Source: 54-19 sp038210655
Lineage (GTDB): Bacteria > Chloroflexota > Chloroflexia > Chloroheliales > Chloroheliaceae
Direction: 5' to 3'
NCBI GenBank assembly: GCA_038210655.1
Contig: JBBQWM010000007.1
Span: 94,410-158,409 of the forward strand
Length of the DNA: 64,000 nucleotides
A program made the translations under genes and the position numbers. Of this stretch, positions 17,766-26,710 are shown one piece after another; the stretch's first letter is position 1, and every line of letters starts with the position of its first letter. The notes under the pieces are model-generated. The model worked only from the letters and a program-made list of their open reading frames with translations. It did not search any database and was not told where the DNA came from.

Positions 17766-18545
17766 TTAAGTCGCACTCCGATTGGCTGACTCCCAGGCTT
17801 GCGGGATCGCCTCCGTCAGCCACCATTCCCAAAATTCAAGGCGTTTTTGTTTATCGAATTCTACGGGTAATTTATGCTCTGCATTATTCCACTCCCCAGA
17901 TAGATTTTTATCTCTAGCAGAGTAAGCTTTCATTGCACTTAGAGCAAAATCTTGAAAATTGGAATCTGCAATTTCATCCGGTTCTGGCACTAGCTGATAG
18001 GTAAGTTCGTGATTTAGAATGAAATTCAAGACATAGCAGGCGGCTTCATAAACACAATATACCTCATAAGTAAGCCAACTGGCAGCGTAGCCATAAGTAT
18101 TATCAAATTGGTTACTAAGATTTTGACAAGCTTCATCAAAACTAATTTCCTGGTAAAGAGCTTTTATAGCTAATTCTAAAATTTTTCTCGGTAGCTTTTT
18201 ATCAAACTTTTCGTTATCTTCATGCAAAGTTGTATCGAAATTCTCATAAACTGACAGGACATGTTCCACAGAGAGAACTGCTAACCAATATAATGCAAAG
18301 TCAGCCTTTGTTATATTTAGAAATGAGGCTTTTAGTAATTGCTTATAATCACCTGGGTTAGGCTTATCAGTGTAAATTACATAGTCAGCTTTATCCCATA
18401 ACTCTGAAACCTGTTTTAATCTGGATGAGTTAAAGGTTTCATAAATGTCAGACCGCTTATCTCCTGACAAATGATGCTCTGGGTCACGGCGTAGCTCTTG
18501 CAAATATTGGTCAATTAGATGTTGGGTCTGTTCTGGCAATTTCAT
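17766..18545 (-). CDS. Hypothetical all-alpha protein, AT-rich
   Basis: 259 residues, rich in Glu, Asp, Tyr, Trp and Leu and predicted largely helical. It has no signal peptide or membrane helix and no catalytic motif I recognise. The C-terminal FWEWWLTEAIPQAWE vaguely resembles the end of Imm5-type immunity proteins, a recollection I cannot check. The codon use is clearly more AT-rich than in metX or gap on either side. It may form an acquired pair with the next gene, from which it is separated by 20 bp. Confidence 0.6.
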   Translation of the reverse strand: MKLPEQTQHLIDQYLQELRRDPEHHLSGDKRSDIYETFNSSRLKQVSELWDKADYVIYTDKPNPGDYKQLLKASFLNITKADFALYWLAVLSVEHVLSVYENFDTTLHEDNEKFDKKLPRKILELAIKALYQEISFDEACQNLSNQFDNTYGYAASWLTYEVYCVYEAACYVLNFILNHELTYQLVPEPDEIADSNFQDFALSAMKAYSARDKNLSGEWNNAEHKLPVEFDKQKRLEFWEWWLTEAIPQAWESANRSAT

Positions 18546-18565
18546 TATCGTAATCCTAAAGGAAG

Positions 18566-19231
18566 TTAGCTAGTAACGAAAGTACGGGAAGGCAAATCAA
18601 AAAAGAATGTGACTCCTGTCTCACTTTCAAGCGTGAATTTGAAATTGACGACTGATTTTATTCTTACACCGCCCGCTTTCGTTGGAGTTAAATACTCCAT
18701 CCGTTTGTCACCGTTCTCCCACATATTACCCTCTACTACAAAAATGATCCCCTGAGCCGGTTCTGTATCCTTTTCCCTTTTGCCAGCCCAAACTTCCATC
18801 CATTTACCGTTAACCTTATCTTTCCACGAGTTGAGTCTTATAAAGTAACCGTTCACTCTGGGAAACCAATCAGTGTTTGCACGAGAATTATCAATACCGA
18901 TAAAAGGAGTTGAAGTTGGACCGTCGGTTGGCAACATCGCAAGTTTGGTAAGACTGGCTTCACGTGGTGGTATTGAAGGTGTCAATGCGAGGCGGGCGCT
19001 TCGAGTGAGACCAGCATCTTTCTCTGCCTGTTTTGCAGCTAAAACAGTAGCTAACTCAGAATTGCGGGTAGGAGAAGGCGTTACTATTGCTACTGCTAGG
19101 TTTCCTGGAACCTGTGGCACAGTAGAGGGTTTATCATTAGCTAACACCAAAACTAACAGCACTATTAGCACCCCACCGAATGTTGCTACCATGATACCAA
19201 GTACTATGCCCTGTTTGGTTAAACTTTTCAT
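18566..19231 (-). CDS. Hypothetical single-pass membrane protein, AT-rich
   Basis: 221 residues from ATG 19231, which has AGAAGG upstream (the open frame reaches 19327 without a ribosome site). Lys-rich N-terminus, one membrane helix at about 8-32 (IVLGIMVATFGGVLIVLLVL), then a Pro/Thr/Ser-rich linker and a C-terminal domain of about 90 residues (from DWFPRVNGYFIRLNSW) with repeated aromatic positions, likely outside the cell. Family unknown. It precedes the AT-rich orphan gene on the same strand. Confidence 0.6.
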   Translation of the reverse strand: MKSLTKQGIVLGIMVATFGGVLIVLLVLVLANDKPSTVPQVPGNLAVAIVTPSPTRNSELATVLAAKQAEKDAGLTRSARLALTPSIPPREASLTKLAMLPTDGPTSTPFIGIDNSRANTDWFPRVNGYFIRLNSWKDKVNGKWMEVWAGKREKDTEPAQGIIFVVEGNMWENGDKRMEYLTPTKAGGVRIKSVVNFKFTLESETGVTFFFDLPSRTFVTS

Positions 19232-19341
19232 ATAACCTTCTTTTACTCTATTTAGACCGGGAAACAAAGCCGATAAAATAGAACGGAGTAGAGCAAGAGG
19301 CCCTGACGAACTAGAAATTTGCAGCAAGAGGTCAATTGCAA

Positions 19342-19370
19342 AACAGCCACCGGGATTGCCGATGGCTGTT
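19342..19370 (-). terminator. Probable terminator of gap
   Basis: Stem AACAGCCA/TGGCTGTT with a 13-nt loop, followed on the minus strand by TTTTG. It lies 18 nt after the gap stop. The T-run is short. Confidence 0.5.
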
Positions 19371-19387
19371 TGTGAAACCGTGCTGCT

Positions 19388-20404
<1,017 letters not shown>

Positions 20405-20463
20405 CGCTCAAAATCTCCTTCTTTGCGAATTACCTATTTTCTGCGCCTATAGTCCAGGGTTAT

Positions 20464-20478
20464 AACCAACCTTTGGTT
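20464..20478. promoter_or_regulatory. Palindrome in the gap leader, possible operator
   Basis: AACCAA-CCT-TTGGTT, about 30 nt downstream of the expected gap transcript start. It could be an operator or an RNA hairpin. Confidence 0.35.
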
Positions 20479-20513
20479 GATCGGGAAGCAGGGTGACGGT
20501 GTAAGACGCTGCA

Positions 20514-20542
20514 ATTATAACACGCTGTCCAAATCGGTTCAA
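20514..20542 (-). promoter_or_regulatory. Promoter of gap
   Basis: On the minus strand TTGAAC, 17-nt spacer, TATAAT, with TGT before the -10 (extended). It gives a leader of about 100 nt. Confidence 0.75.
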
Positions 20543-20561
20543 ATGTGATAAAATTTGCAAT

Positions 20562-21608
20562 ATGAATATATTAGCCCATGTTACTCGCGGCCAAATCAGT
20601 GAAAGCCGCCATGCCGGGTTTATCGCCATTGCCGACGCGCAAGGCCACCCGCTTTACACCTCCGGCCCGCTCGAAGAAGACCGGGTTTCCTTTATGCGCT
20701 CGTCCGCCAAGCCGATCCAGGCGACTGCCCTGGTCGAGAGCGGGGCTGCCGACCGTTTCGGGCTGACCGAGGCGGAACTGGCGTTGGCCTGCTCGTCGCA
20801 CAATGGCGAACCGGCCCATACTAATTTAGCCCAAGCTATGCTCGATAAGGGCGGTTTGCAAGCCGCGCAGTTGTTGTGTGGGGCGCACTGGCCTTACCAC
20901 GCACCGACGGTTGAGGCTATGAAGCGGGCCGGGCAAACCCCAACCAACTTGCACAGCAATTGCTCCGGCAAGCATACCGGGATGCTCTTGGTTTGCAAGC
21001 AAATGGGCTGGCCGACCGAGCAGTATACCGAGCCAGAACACCCCCTTCAGCAATTGCTCTTGAAAACGGTGGGTGAGTTTACCGGCTTGCGTCCGGCGGA
21101 AATTGCGACAGGCCGTGATGGTTGTTCGGTGGTTTGCTTCGGGATGACCACGCTCCAGATGGCGACCGCTTTTGCGCGGTTGGCCCGACCCGACTACTGG
21201 CGCGAGGTTGGTCGCCCGGAACGCGCCGAAGCAGTCCAGCGTCTGACCCAGGCGATGTGGACATATCCCTTTAATATCGGTGGAACCGACCGGGCCGATA
21301 CCGCTTTGATGGCAGCCGCGCCGGGTGGACGGATTTTTTGCAAGGGTGGAGCCGAAGCAGTCTGGTGTATGGGCTTTCCTGAACGCGGTTGGGGCATGGC
21401 GCTTAAAATCGAGGATGGCAATTCGCGGGCCGAAGTCGCAATTGTGGTAGAAGCCTTGCGGCAGACCGGGCTACTTTCCGAGGCCGAAATTGCGGCCTTC
21501 GCTGCCCGCCACCTCGCGCCCTTGCGTAACGTGCGCGGGATCGTCGTCGGTGACTATCAACCCACCTTCGAGCTACGCAATCCCGACAAATGGGCCGATG
21601 AGGGTTGA
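20562..21608 (+). CDS. Asparaginase (L-asparaginase II family, COG4448)
   Basis: 348 residues. Conserved blocks MRSSAKPIQATALVESG, ALACSSHNGEPAH, LLCGAHWP and NCSGKHTGMLL are those of the AnsA-like family first described in Rhizobium etli, unrelated to E. coli AnsB. It would hydrolyse asparagine to aspartate and ammonia. No signal peptide. No ribosome site is visible before ATG 20562, and a possible -10 (GATAAAAT) is only about 10 nt upstream, so the message may be nearly leaderless. Divergent from gap. Confidence 0.85.
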   Translation: MNILAHVTRGQISESRHAGFIAIADAQGHPLYTSGPLEEDRVSFMRSSAKPIQATALVESGAADRFGLTEAELALACSSHNGEPAHTNLAQAMLDKGGLQAAQLLCGAHWPYHAPTVEAMKRAGQTPTNLHSNCSGKHTGMLLVCKQMGWPTEQYTEPEHPLQQLLLKTVGEFTGLRPAEIATGRDGCSVVCFGMTTLQMATAFARLARPDYWREVGRPERAEAVQRLTQAMWTYPFNIGGTDRADTALMAAAPGGRIFCKGGAEAVWCMGFPERGWGMALKIEDGNSRAEVAIVVEALRQTGLLSEAEIAAFAARHLAPLRNVRGIVVGDYQPTFELRNPDKWADEG

Positions 21609-21651
21609 TGTTAGAATAAGGCGGGCCGGGAGCCTGTGTTGATCCGTTTTG

Positions 21652-21675
21652 GTAGGGGCGACCCTGGTGGTCGCC
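21652..21675. repeat. Solo REP-like arm, family GTAGGGGCGACC
   Basis: A single 24-nt arm, GTAGGGGCGACCCTGGTGGT then CGCC, without an inverted partner. It is preceded by CCGTTTTG, as at 49254-49261. Confidence 0.65.
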
Positions 21676-21736
21676 TCTAGCAATCCAATTTCTTGCAATT
21701 TGGTGTGATGACCGATCAATAGAATTCGATAAGTCC

Positions 21737-22588
21737 ATGCTAGACATAAAAGATTATCACCGTCCTCGCACTGTGGCGGAGGCTATTGCCCTTTTAGGGC
21801 CGGGAACTGCTGTGATCGCGGGCGGAACCGATATGATGGTCAATCCGCGTTATGCGGCGGGCGTGTCGCAACTGGTCGATGTGACCGGGCTGGGAATGTC
21901 CTATATCCGGCGGGTGGGTGGCTGGATCAACCTGGGGGCGGCTATCACCATGCACGACCTCGAATACTCGCCATTACTGGCCTCGATAGCGGGTGGGGCG
22001 CTGGCGAAAGCGGCCGGAAGTTGCGGTTCGCCCAACATCCGTAACGTCGCCACGCTAGGCGGCAACGTCTGTTCGGCTTTGCCGTCGGGCGACACCCTTA
22101 CGACCCTATTGGTGTTGGATGCGGTGGTATTGATCGAGGGCGCAAACGGGCAGCGCGAATTACCCCTGACCGACTTTTTCTTAGGCCCAGCCCGGACTGC
22201 CCTCAATAATGAATTGGTAGTTGAAGTGCGCTTCCCCGAACTGGCCCCTAACACCGGGGCCGCTTTTTACAAACTAGGCCGCACCGAAGAAGATATTTCG
22301 ATTGTAAACGTCGCGGCTCTCCTGAGCTTTGACGAGAGCGGTTTGATCGAAAAAGCTCGATTGGCGGCCGGGGCGGTTGCGCCTACCCCTCTCCGCGCTT
22401 TGGCTGCCGAAGCCTTCCTGATCGGCAAAGCACCCGACCAGACCAACCTGGAAGAAGCCGCCCGTCTGACGATGGAGGCGGTCAGCCCGATCACCGATCA
22501 ACGCGCGACCGCCGACTACCGCCGCAAAACGACCCGTGTTTGCGCTCTACGGGCTTTACTACAAATAAATACGTTCAGGCCACAATAG
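21737..22588 (+). CDS. FAD-binding subunit of a molybdopterin dehydrogenase (CoxM/CutM-like), orphan
   Basis: 283 residues. FAD_binding_5 domain at 1-170 with AVIAGGTDMMV and NIRNVATLGGNVCSALPSGD (the TxGG motif that holds the FAD pyrophosphate), then a CO-dehydrogenase-flavoprotein C-terminal domain. These proteins pass electrons between the iron-sulfur and FAD sites in CO, xanthine or nicotinate dehydrogenases. No large (molybdopterin) or small (iron-sulfur) subunit gene is adjacent, which is unusual. The start is ATG 21737 and no strong ribosome site is seen. Confidence 0.88.
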   Translation: MLDIKDYHRPRTVAEAIALLGPGTAVIAGGTDMMVNPRYAAGVSQLVDVTGLGMSYIRRVGGWINLGAAITMHDLEYSPLLASIAGGALAKAAGSCGSPNIRNVATLGGNVCSALPSGDTLTTLLVLDAVVLIEGANGQRELPLTDFFLGPARTALNNELVVEVRFPELAPNTGAAFYKLGRTEEDISIVNVAALLSFDESGLIEKARLAAGAVAPTPLRALAAEAFLIGKAPDQTNLEEAARLTMEAVSPITDQRATADYRRKTTRVCALRALLQINTFRPQ

Positions 22589-22626
22589 AGATAGGTGTAA
22601 TCATCAGGAAAGCTGGGCTAACCGAT

Positions 22627-22965
22627 ATGAAGACTAATCCGATACTCTGGCTGAAAAACTTTACCACCCTGATAGCGATTGTTGGCGGAATTTGCACCTT
22701 TCTTTATCTTACACGTGATCCTAGAAGTTTTCGTGAGACTGTAAGTTCTGGGGTTGTGTCTATTTTAATTATTTTGCCGGGCGTTATTGTTTACAAATAT
22801 CCTCGTGTAGCAGGCTATTACTCACTTGCTTTCGGCATTTATTTTGTATTATCAATTTATCTAGCACTTGTGCCAGGGGCCTTTTTTGGGGCAATCAGCC
22901 TTTTCTCATTTGTTATCTATTTTTTGCAGAGAAGAGACAGTTCAAAAGTTATGAGGCAATTTTAG
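22627..22965 (+). CDS. Hypothetical small membrane protein
   Basis: 112 residues from ATG 22627; the frame is open upstream into the CoxM-like gene, but there it is out of frame with real coding sequence. Four hydrophobic segments at about 10-28, 36-54, 62-80 and 82-104, with little polar sequence. Family unknown. It is AT-rich relative to neighbours. A weak AGGAAAG lies about 17 nt before the ATG, so expression from this start is not certain. Confidence 0.5.
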   Translation: MKTNPILWLKNFTTLIAIVGGICTFLYLTRDPRSFRETVSSGVVSILIILPGVIVYKYPRVAGYYSLAFGIYFVLSIYLALVPGAFFGAISLFSFVIYFLQRRDSSKVMRQF

Positions 22966-22986
22966 CTGTACTTTGGGCTGTTTGGT

Positions 22987-23020
22987 GAATCCGGTCTATC
23001 CCTGTTAATTTTAGGAGGAG
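22987..23020 (+). repeat. Leader repeat (SD-carrying), copy 3 (3' half only), upstream of the STAS gene
   Basis: GAATCCGGTCTATCCCTGTT then AATTTTAGGAGGAG, 8 nt before the GTG start. The 5' half seen in other copies is missing. Confidence 0.6.
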
Positions 23021-23028
23021 TCAAGCGC

Positions 23029-23367
23029 GTGGAAATCAGTGCGATCCAACTAGGCAGAGTGGTCGTTGTAAAGATCGTCGGCAATCTCGATGGTCTGACG
23101 GCGGAGAAAGCCAGCACGTTTTTTAGCTCACAGGTGCGCGAAGGCGCGATTCGTTTGGTGACGGACTTTAGCGAGGTCGAGTACGTTAGCAGCGCCGGAC
23201 TGCGGGTTTTGCTGGCGACCGTCAAGGCGGTGCGGTTGGTCGGCGGCGATTTGCGGTTGGCGGCGCTACGCGAGGCGGTAATGCCGGTGCTGGAACTCTC
23301 CGGGTTTAGCACGATGCTTCAGGTCTACCCCTCGATAGAGCAGGCTATCGGTAGCTTTGCCGCCTGA
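23029..23367 (+). CDS. STAS-domain anti-sigma factor antagonist (SpoIIAA-like)
   Basis: 112 residues from GTG 23029, with AGGAGGAG 8 nt upstream. A single STAS domain. The phosphorylation site is Ser55 in YVSSAGLRVLL, equivalent to Ser58 of SpoIIAA. In the family the unphosphorylated form binds an anti-sigma kinase and frees a sigma factor, and a PP2C phosphatase reactivates it. The SpoIIE-type phosphatase at 57492-59951 is a possible partner, though far away. No anti-sigma kinase gene is adjacent. Confidence 0.9.
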   Translation: MEISAIQLGRVVVVKIVGNLDGLTAEKASTFFSSQVREGAIRLVTDFSEVEYVSSAGLRVLLATVKAVRLVGGDLRLAALREAVMPVLELSGFSTMLQVYPSIEQAIGSFAA

Positions 23368-23373
23368 GCCTCG

Positions 23374-24990
23374 TTAGCCGACCAACCAGACCGCCAGCCA
23401 GACCGCGCCGGTCAGGGCAGTTGCACCGACCAATCCGCTCCGGGTGGTCGCCACTTGAAGAAAGTGCCGGGCCGAGGGTTGGGTACGCCCGCTGCGCCAC
23501 CACCAGACCGCCAGCCCTAGCAGCCCATAATAGAGGAAAATCCAGACCGGGTGAAACGCGGTCAGGTCCAGAAAAGCAAAAGGCAAATTGGCGCAGAATT
23601 TAACTGCCGCCAGCATATAAGCCAGCCCAAGCCAGGCCAGCCCACCGAAGATTTGCCCGATAAACGGTACTGGCAACCAGCCGCCAAAGATCGTCCCCAT
23701 CACGACCGCCACCCCCCCGGTCGCCATTATCAGGGCCACCGCCGGGAGCGTCAGCAAATTAGTCAGAACCGAGACTAGCGATAATTGGTGAAAATAAAAG
23801 GCTACCAGTGGCAAGGTCAGCAGTTCTGCCGCGACAGTCAGGATTATGCCCTCCTGAAAGATCATAGGCCAGTGGCGGGTTTTGGCTTGCCAGGGCCGGG
23901 CCAGGATTACCAGCCCCAATGTCGCCATAAAAGAAAGCTCAAAGCCGATGTCCATCAAGACCGCCGGTTGCCAGAGCGTCATGAGAAAAGCGCTTCCAGC
24001 CAGACCGAGCAAACCACTGTACTCGCGGCCCAGCAACAGCCCACCAATCGCCATCGCACCCATCAGTCCGGCCCGCAACACCGAGGGACTCGGCCCGACC
24101 AGCAGCACATAAAAAGCTATCGTACCCAACGCCACCCACAAAACCGTCTTGCGCCGGAAAAAGCGGCTCAAAGCCAGCGTTATGAGCATTACCATAATCG
24201 AAATATTGCTACCCGAAACCGCCAGGATGTGAGCTACCCCGCTTTTGGTAAATTCAGCACGGGTTTCTAGGGTGATATACTTTTTGTCTCCCAGCAAAAT
24301 GCTGATTAGCAAGTCGCCTTCCTTGCCGGGTACGTTGCGGGTGATCGTCTGCTTGATGTCTTTGTTGAGGGTGTAAAACCAGCGCGTAAGAAAGAAATCC
24401 TGGTTGGTCGCCAGTAATCGAACGCGCGGATAACTTAGCGTAACATAGATGCCCTGACGGGCCAGCCATTGCCGATAGGGAAAATCTTCACCGATAAGCT
24501 CTTGGGGTTGCAGTAGCCTGCCGGTCAATTGCAACAGGTCGCCCCGGTTTAGCTCCTGGTTAGTCGCCGTTCGGACATAAACCTCACCACTTACCGCCAC
24601 CGGACGATCTGATTGGGCCAGTTTGATCTCTTGAACGCTAAAGCGAAAGCTATCCGACTGTCCGCTATAAGTCGGTTCGGCAGAGACCAACCCGGTCAGG
24701 GTCATTTCGTCCGACCCAACATAATAAAGCACCCCGTCCGGCCCGCTCGCTGGCGCAGCCCAGGCCAAGCGCAATCCGCCCAAACAGAGCATCAGCAAGC
24801 AAAGTGGAACCAGAGTAGGTAGGTAGTAGCCGGTGGTAGTTTTCTGTCGTTGGTTATAGGCCAAGGCGATCAGGCTCAGAACCAGCCCACCGCCTGCGCC
24901 GACCCACAACCAGATTGTCGGCGGGTTTAACCAACCCTGCAAAAATATCCCGATCAACCAGGCCGGTGTCAAAACTAGAACAGGAATCAT
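23374..24990 (-). CDS. ComEC/Rec2-type competence membrane protein without beta-lactamase domain
   Basis: 538 residues from ATG 24990. The frame reaches 25092, but that extension is translated REP palindrome and so unlikely to be real; no good ribosome site is seen for either start. N-terminal helices and a DUF4131-like soluble region (OB-fold, residues about 100-200) are followed by the competence domain with about eight helices, including VSGSNISIMV, GPSPSVLRAGLMGAMA and FELSFMATLGLVIL. ComEC forms the channel for single-stranded DNA uptake. The C-terminal metallo-beta-lactamase domain of Bacillus ComEC is absent. Confidence 0.88.
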   Translation of the reverse strand: MIPVLVLTPAWLIGIFLQGWLNPPTIWLWVGAGGGLVLSLIALAYNQRQKTTTGYYLPTLVPLCLLMLCLGGLRLAWAAPASGPDGVLYYVGSDEMTLTGLVSAEPTYSGQSDSFRFSVQEIKLAQSDRPVAVSGEVYVRTATNQELNRGDLLQLTGRLLQPQELIGEDFPYRQWLARQGIYVTLSYPRVRLLATNQDFFLTRWFYTLNKDIKQTITRNVPGKEGDLLISILLGDKKYITLETRAEFTKSGVAHILAVSGSNISIMVMLITLALSRFFRRKTVLWVALGTIAFYVLLVGPSPSVLRAGLMGAMAIGGLLLGREYSGLLGLAGSAFLMTLWQPAVLMDIGFELSFMATLGLVILARPWQAKTRHWPMIFQEGIILTVAAELLTLPLVAFYFHQLSLVSVLTNLLTLPAVALIMATGGVAVVMGTIFGGWLPVPFIGQIFGGLAWLGLAYMLAAVKFCANLPFAFLDLTAFHPVWIFLYYGLLGLAVWWWRSGRTQPSARHFLQVATTRSGLVGATALTGAVWLAVWLVG

Positions 24991-25059
24991 TTTAGTGTAA
25001 GGTTGGAAGCTTAATTTTTTGGACTTGTCGTAGGCTAATCGCTCAACAAAACATCCCTT

Positions 25060-25134
25060 GTTAGGGGCGACCCTGGTGGTCGCCGTGAACATCGTGCTAG
25101 GTCTCCGAGGGCGACCACCAGGGTTGCCCCTAAC
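25060..25134. repeat. REP-like inverted pair, family GTAGGGGCGACC, copy 3
   Basis: Arms TTAGGGGCGACCCTGGTGGT (from 25061) and its near-complement ending at 25134, separated by about 28 nt. It lies between comEC and glpX. Confidence 0.7.
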
Positions 25135-25197
25135 AAGACGATACCGCTAAAAAGGCAACCGGCAAGAATTGCCCTTTTGGCTGAAAACAGACCAAAA

Positions 25198-26193
25198 TTA
25201 GTGGGCCAAAAACTCGATTTCGCTATAAGCCATCAACTTATCGAGACGGTGGCGGGCGCGAATATCCCGGACGGTGCCAGATTTGCTACGCATCACCAGC
25301 GAATGAGTTTCCACCCCATGCTCATAGTACTTGACCCCATCGACCAATTCGCCGTTGGTAATGCCGGTTAGCGAAACAAAGATATTTTCGCTTCTTGCCA
25401 GATCGTCCAGACCAAAGACCTGGTTCATGTCTGCGCCTGCTGCCAGCGCCACCTGCAATTCTTCGTGGTTGCGGGCGTAAAGCTTGCATTGCATATCGCC
25501 ACCAATACACTTGAGAGCGCAGGCCGAGAGAACCGCTTCCGGTGCGCCGCCTATTCCCATTAGCATATCTACGCCGGTATCCTCCAAAGCCGTCATAATC
25601 GAACCGGCCACGTCGCCGTCGGTAATCAACTTGATCCGAGCGCCTGCTTCGCGGACTTCTTTGATGAGTTGCTCGTGGCGGGGACGCTCCAAAATGACCA
25701 CCGTAACTTCGCTTACCTCGATTTTTTTAGCGCGGGCCACGCTCCGAATGTTCCACTCGGTAGGCTTGTTGATGTCAATCGCGTCTTTGGCCGCTGGGCC
25801 GACTGCAATCTTGTTCATGTAATAAATACCGGGAGGGGCGTTGTAAAGCGAACCTTCTTCCGCCAGCGATACAACCGAGATAGCATTGGGCAGACCCAGC
25901 GAAAGCAAGCGCGTTCCATCAATTGGATCGACCGCAATATCGACTTTAGGAGGTTCACCAGTCCCAATTTTCTCCCCAATGTAAAGCATAGGGGCTTCGT
26001 CCTTTTCACCCTCCCCTATCACGACGGTTCCGTCCATCCCAACGCTTGAAAGGGCCACTCTCATAGCCTGGACTGCTGCGCCATCGGCGGCATTTTTATC
26101 GCCGCGTCCCATCAATTGAGCGGCTGCCATCGCTGCCGCCTCGGTCACGCGCACCAATTCCAGGGATAGGTTTCGGTCAATCTTTTCAGGCAT
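25198..26193 (-). CDS. glpX: Fructose-1,6-bisphosphatase class II
   Basis: 331 residues. Metal and substrate motifs: GEGEKDEAPMLYIGE near 60-74 and DPIDGTRLLSLG near 88, the signature of the lithium-sensitive inositol-phosphatase-like superfamily, GlpX branch; then GDVAGSIMTAL and GIGGAPEAVLSA. It removes the 1-phosphate of fructose-1,6-bisphosphate in gluconeogenesis or the Calvin cycle; some members also act on sedoheptulose bisphosphate. GAAGGAG precedes the ATG. Monocistronic. Confidence 0.95.
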   Translation of the reverse strand: MPEKIDRNLSLELVRVTEAAAMAAAQLMGRGDKNAADGAAVQAMRVALSSVGMDGTVVIGEGEKDEAPMLYIGEKIGTGEPPKVDIAVDPIDGTRLLSLGLPNAISVVSLAEEGSLYNAPPGIYYMNKIAVGPAAKDAIDINKPTEWNIRSVARAKKIEVSEVTVVILERPRHEQLIKEVREAGARIKLITDGDVAGSIMTALEDTGVDMLMGIGGAPEAVLSACALKCIGGDMQCKLYARNHEELQVALAAGADMNQVFGLDDLARSENIFVSLTGITNGELVDGVKYYEHGVETHSLVMRSKSGTVRDIRARHRLDKLMAYSEIEFLAH

Positions 26194-26495
26194 CTTCTGG
26201 CTCCTTCATAGTTACACTCATCATTGAGCTACACTCGTCGTTAGTCTTATACTAAATAAGGGCGACAAATCCTTAATCGATCCTTGTTGGCAAAGCCCAG
26301 CCGCTCTAGCCTATAGCAATGAGGCAAAGGTGGACTAACCTAATAGCAGTCCAGCGTTGGATTAGTAGTTTAAATCAGCGTGCGGCAAGTTCCAGGGCAA
26401 ATTGCGAGTCCTAATTATGGAGTGAAATCCTTGCTAACATTATCACAAACCGCCTGTTTTGTCTACCTACAACGCACATCGCGCTAGACAATCAC

Positions 26496-26571
26496 GACTT
26501 TCGCTTTGAGCCTATAAAGTTAGCCTTAAAAGCAGAACATGAACTCAAAGCGACTGTGCCAAGCGAAAGTC
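26496..26571. other. Candidate structured RNA or regulatory site with competing helices
   Basis: One segment, 26496-26510 (GACTTTCGCTTTGAG), can pair with 26544-26552 (CTCAAAGCG) or with 26561-26571 (AAGCGAAAGTC), not with both at once. On the minus strand it would lie about 300 nt upstream of glpX. Confidence 0.35.
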
Positions 26572-26616
26572 CTAACAATGAATCTTACCAGTTGCTTTAA
26601 TCAGCCCGCTCTCTTT

Positions 26617-26646
26617 TTGCAAAAATTTGAGCCAGACTAATATAAT
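26617..26646 (+). promoter_or_regulatory. Possible promoter of the dNTPase gene
   Basis: TTGCAA, 18-nt spacer, TATAAT, about 65 nt before ATG 26711. Confidence 0.45.
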
Positions 26647-26710
26647 GCTGCTAGAGTAAACGCTCTGTTTACCGCTGGTTTTCTGCTTATATGATTAAGA
26701 GGCTGGTGCT

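Larger units (their letters stand above)
26194..26710. other. Long divergent intergenic region with alternative hairpins
   Basis: It lies between glpX (minus) and the dNTPase gene (plus). No gene. It holds mutually exclusive helices at 26496-26571 and a dNTPase promoter at 26617-26646. Confidence 0.55.

Noticed and set aside
24990..25092. Extended ComEC start
   Set aside because: The added residues are translated REP palindrome.
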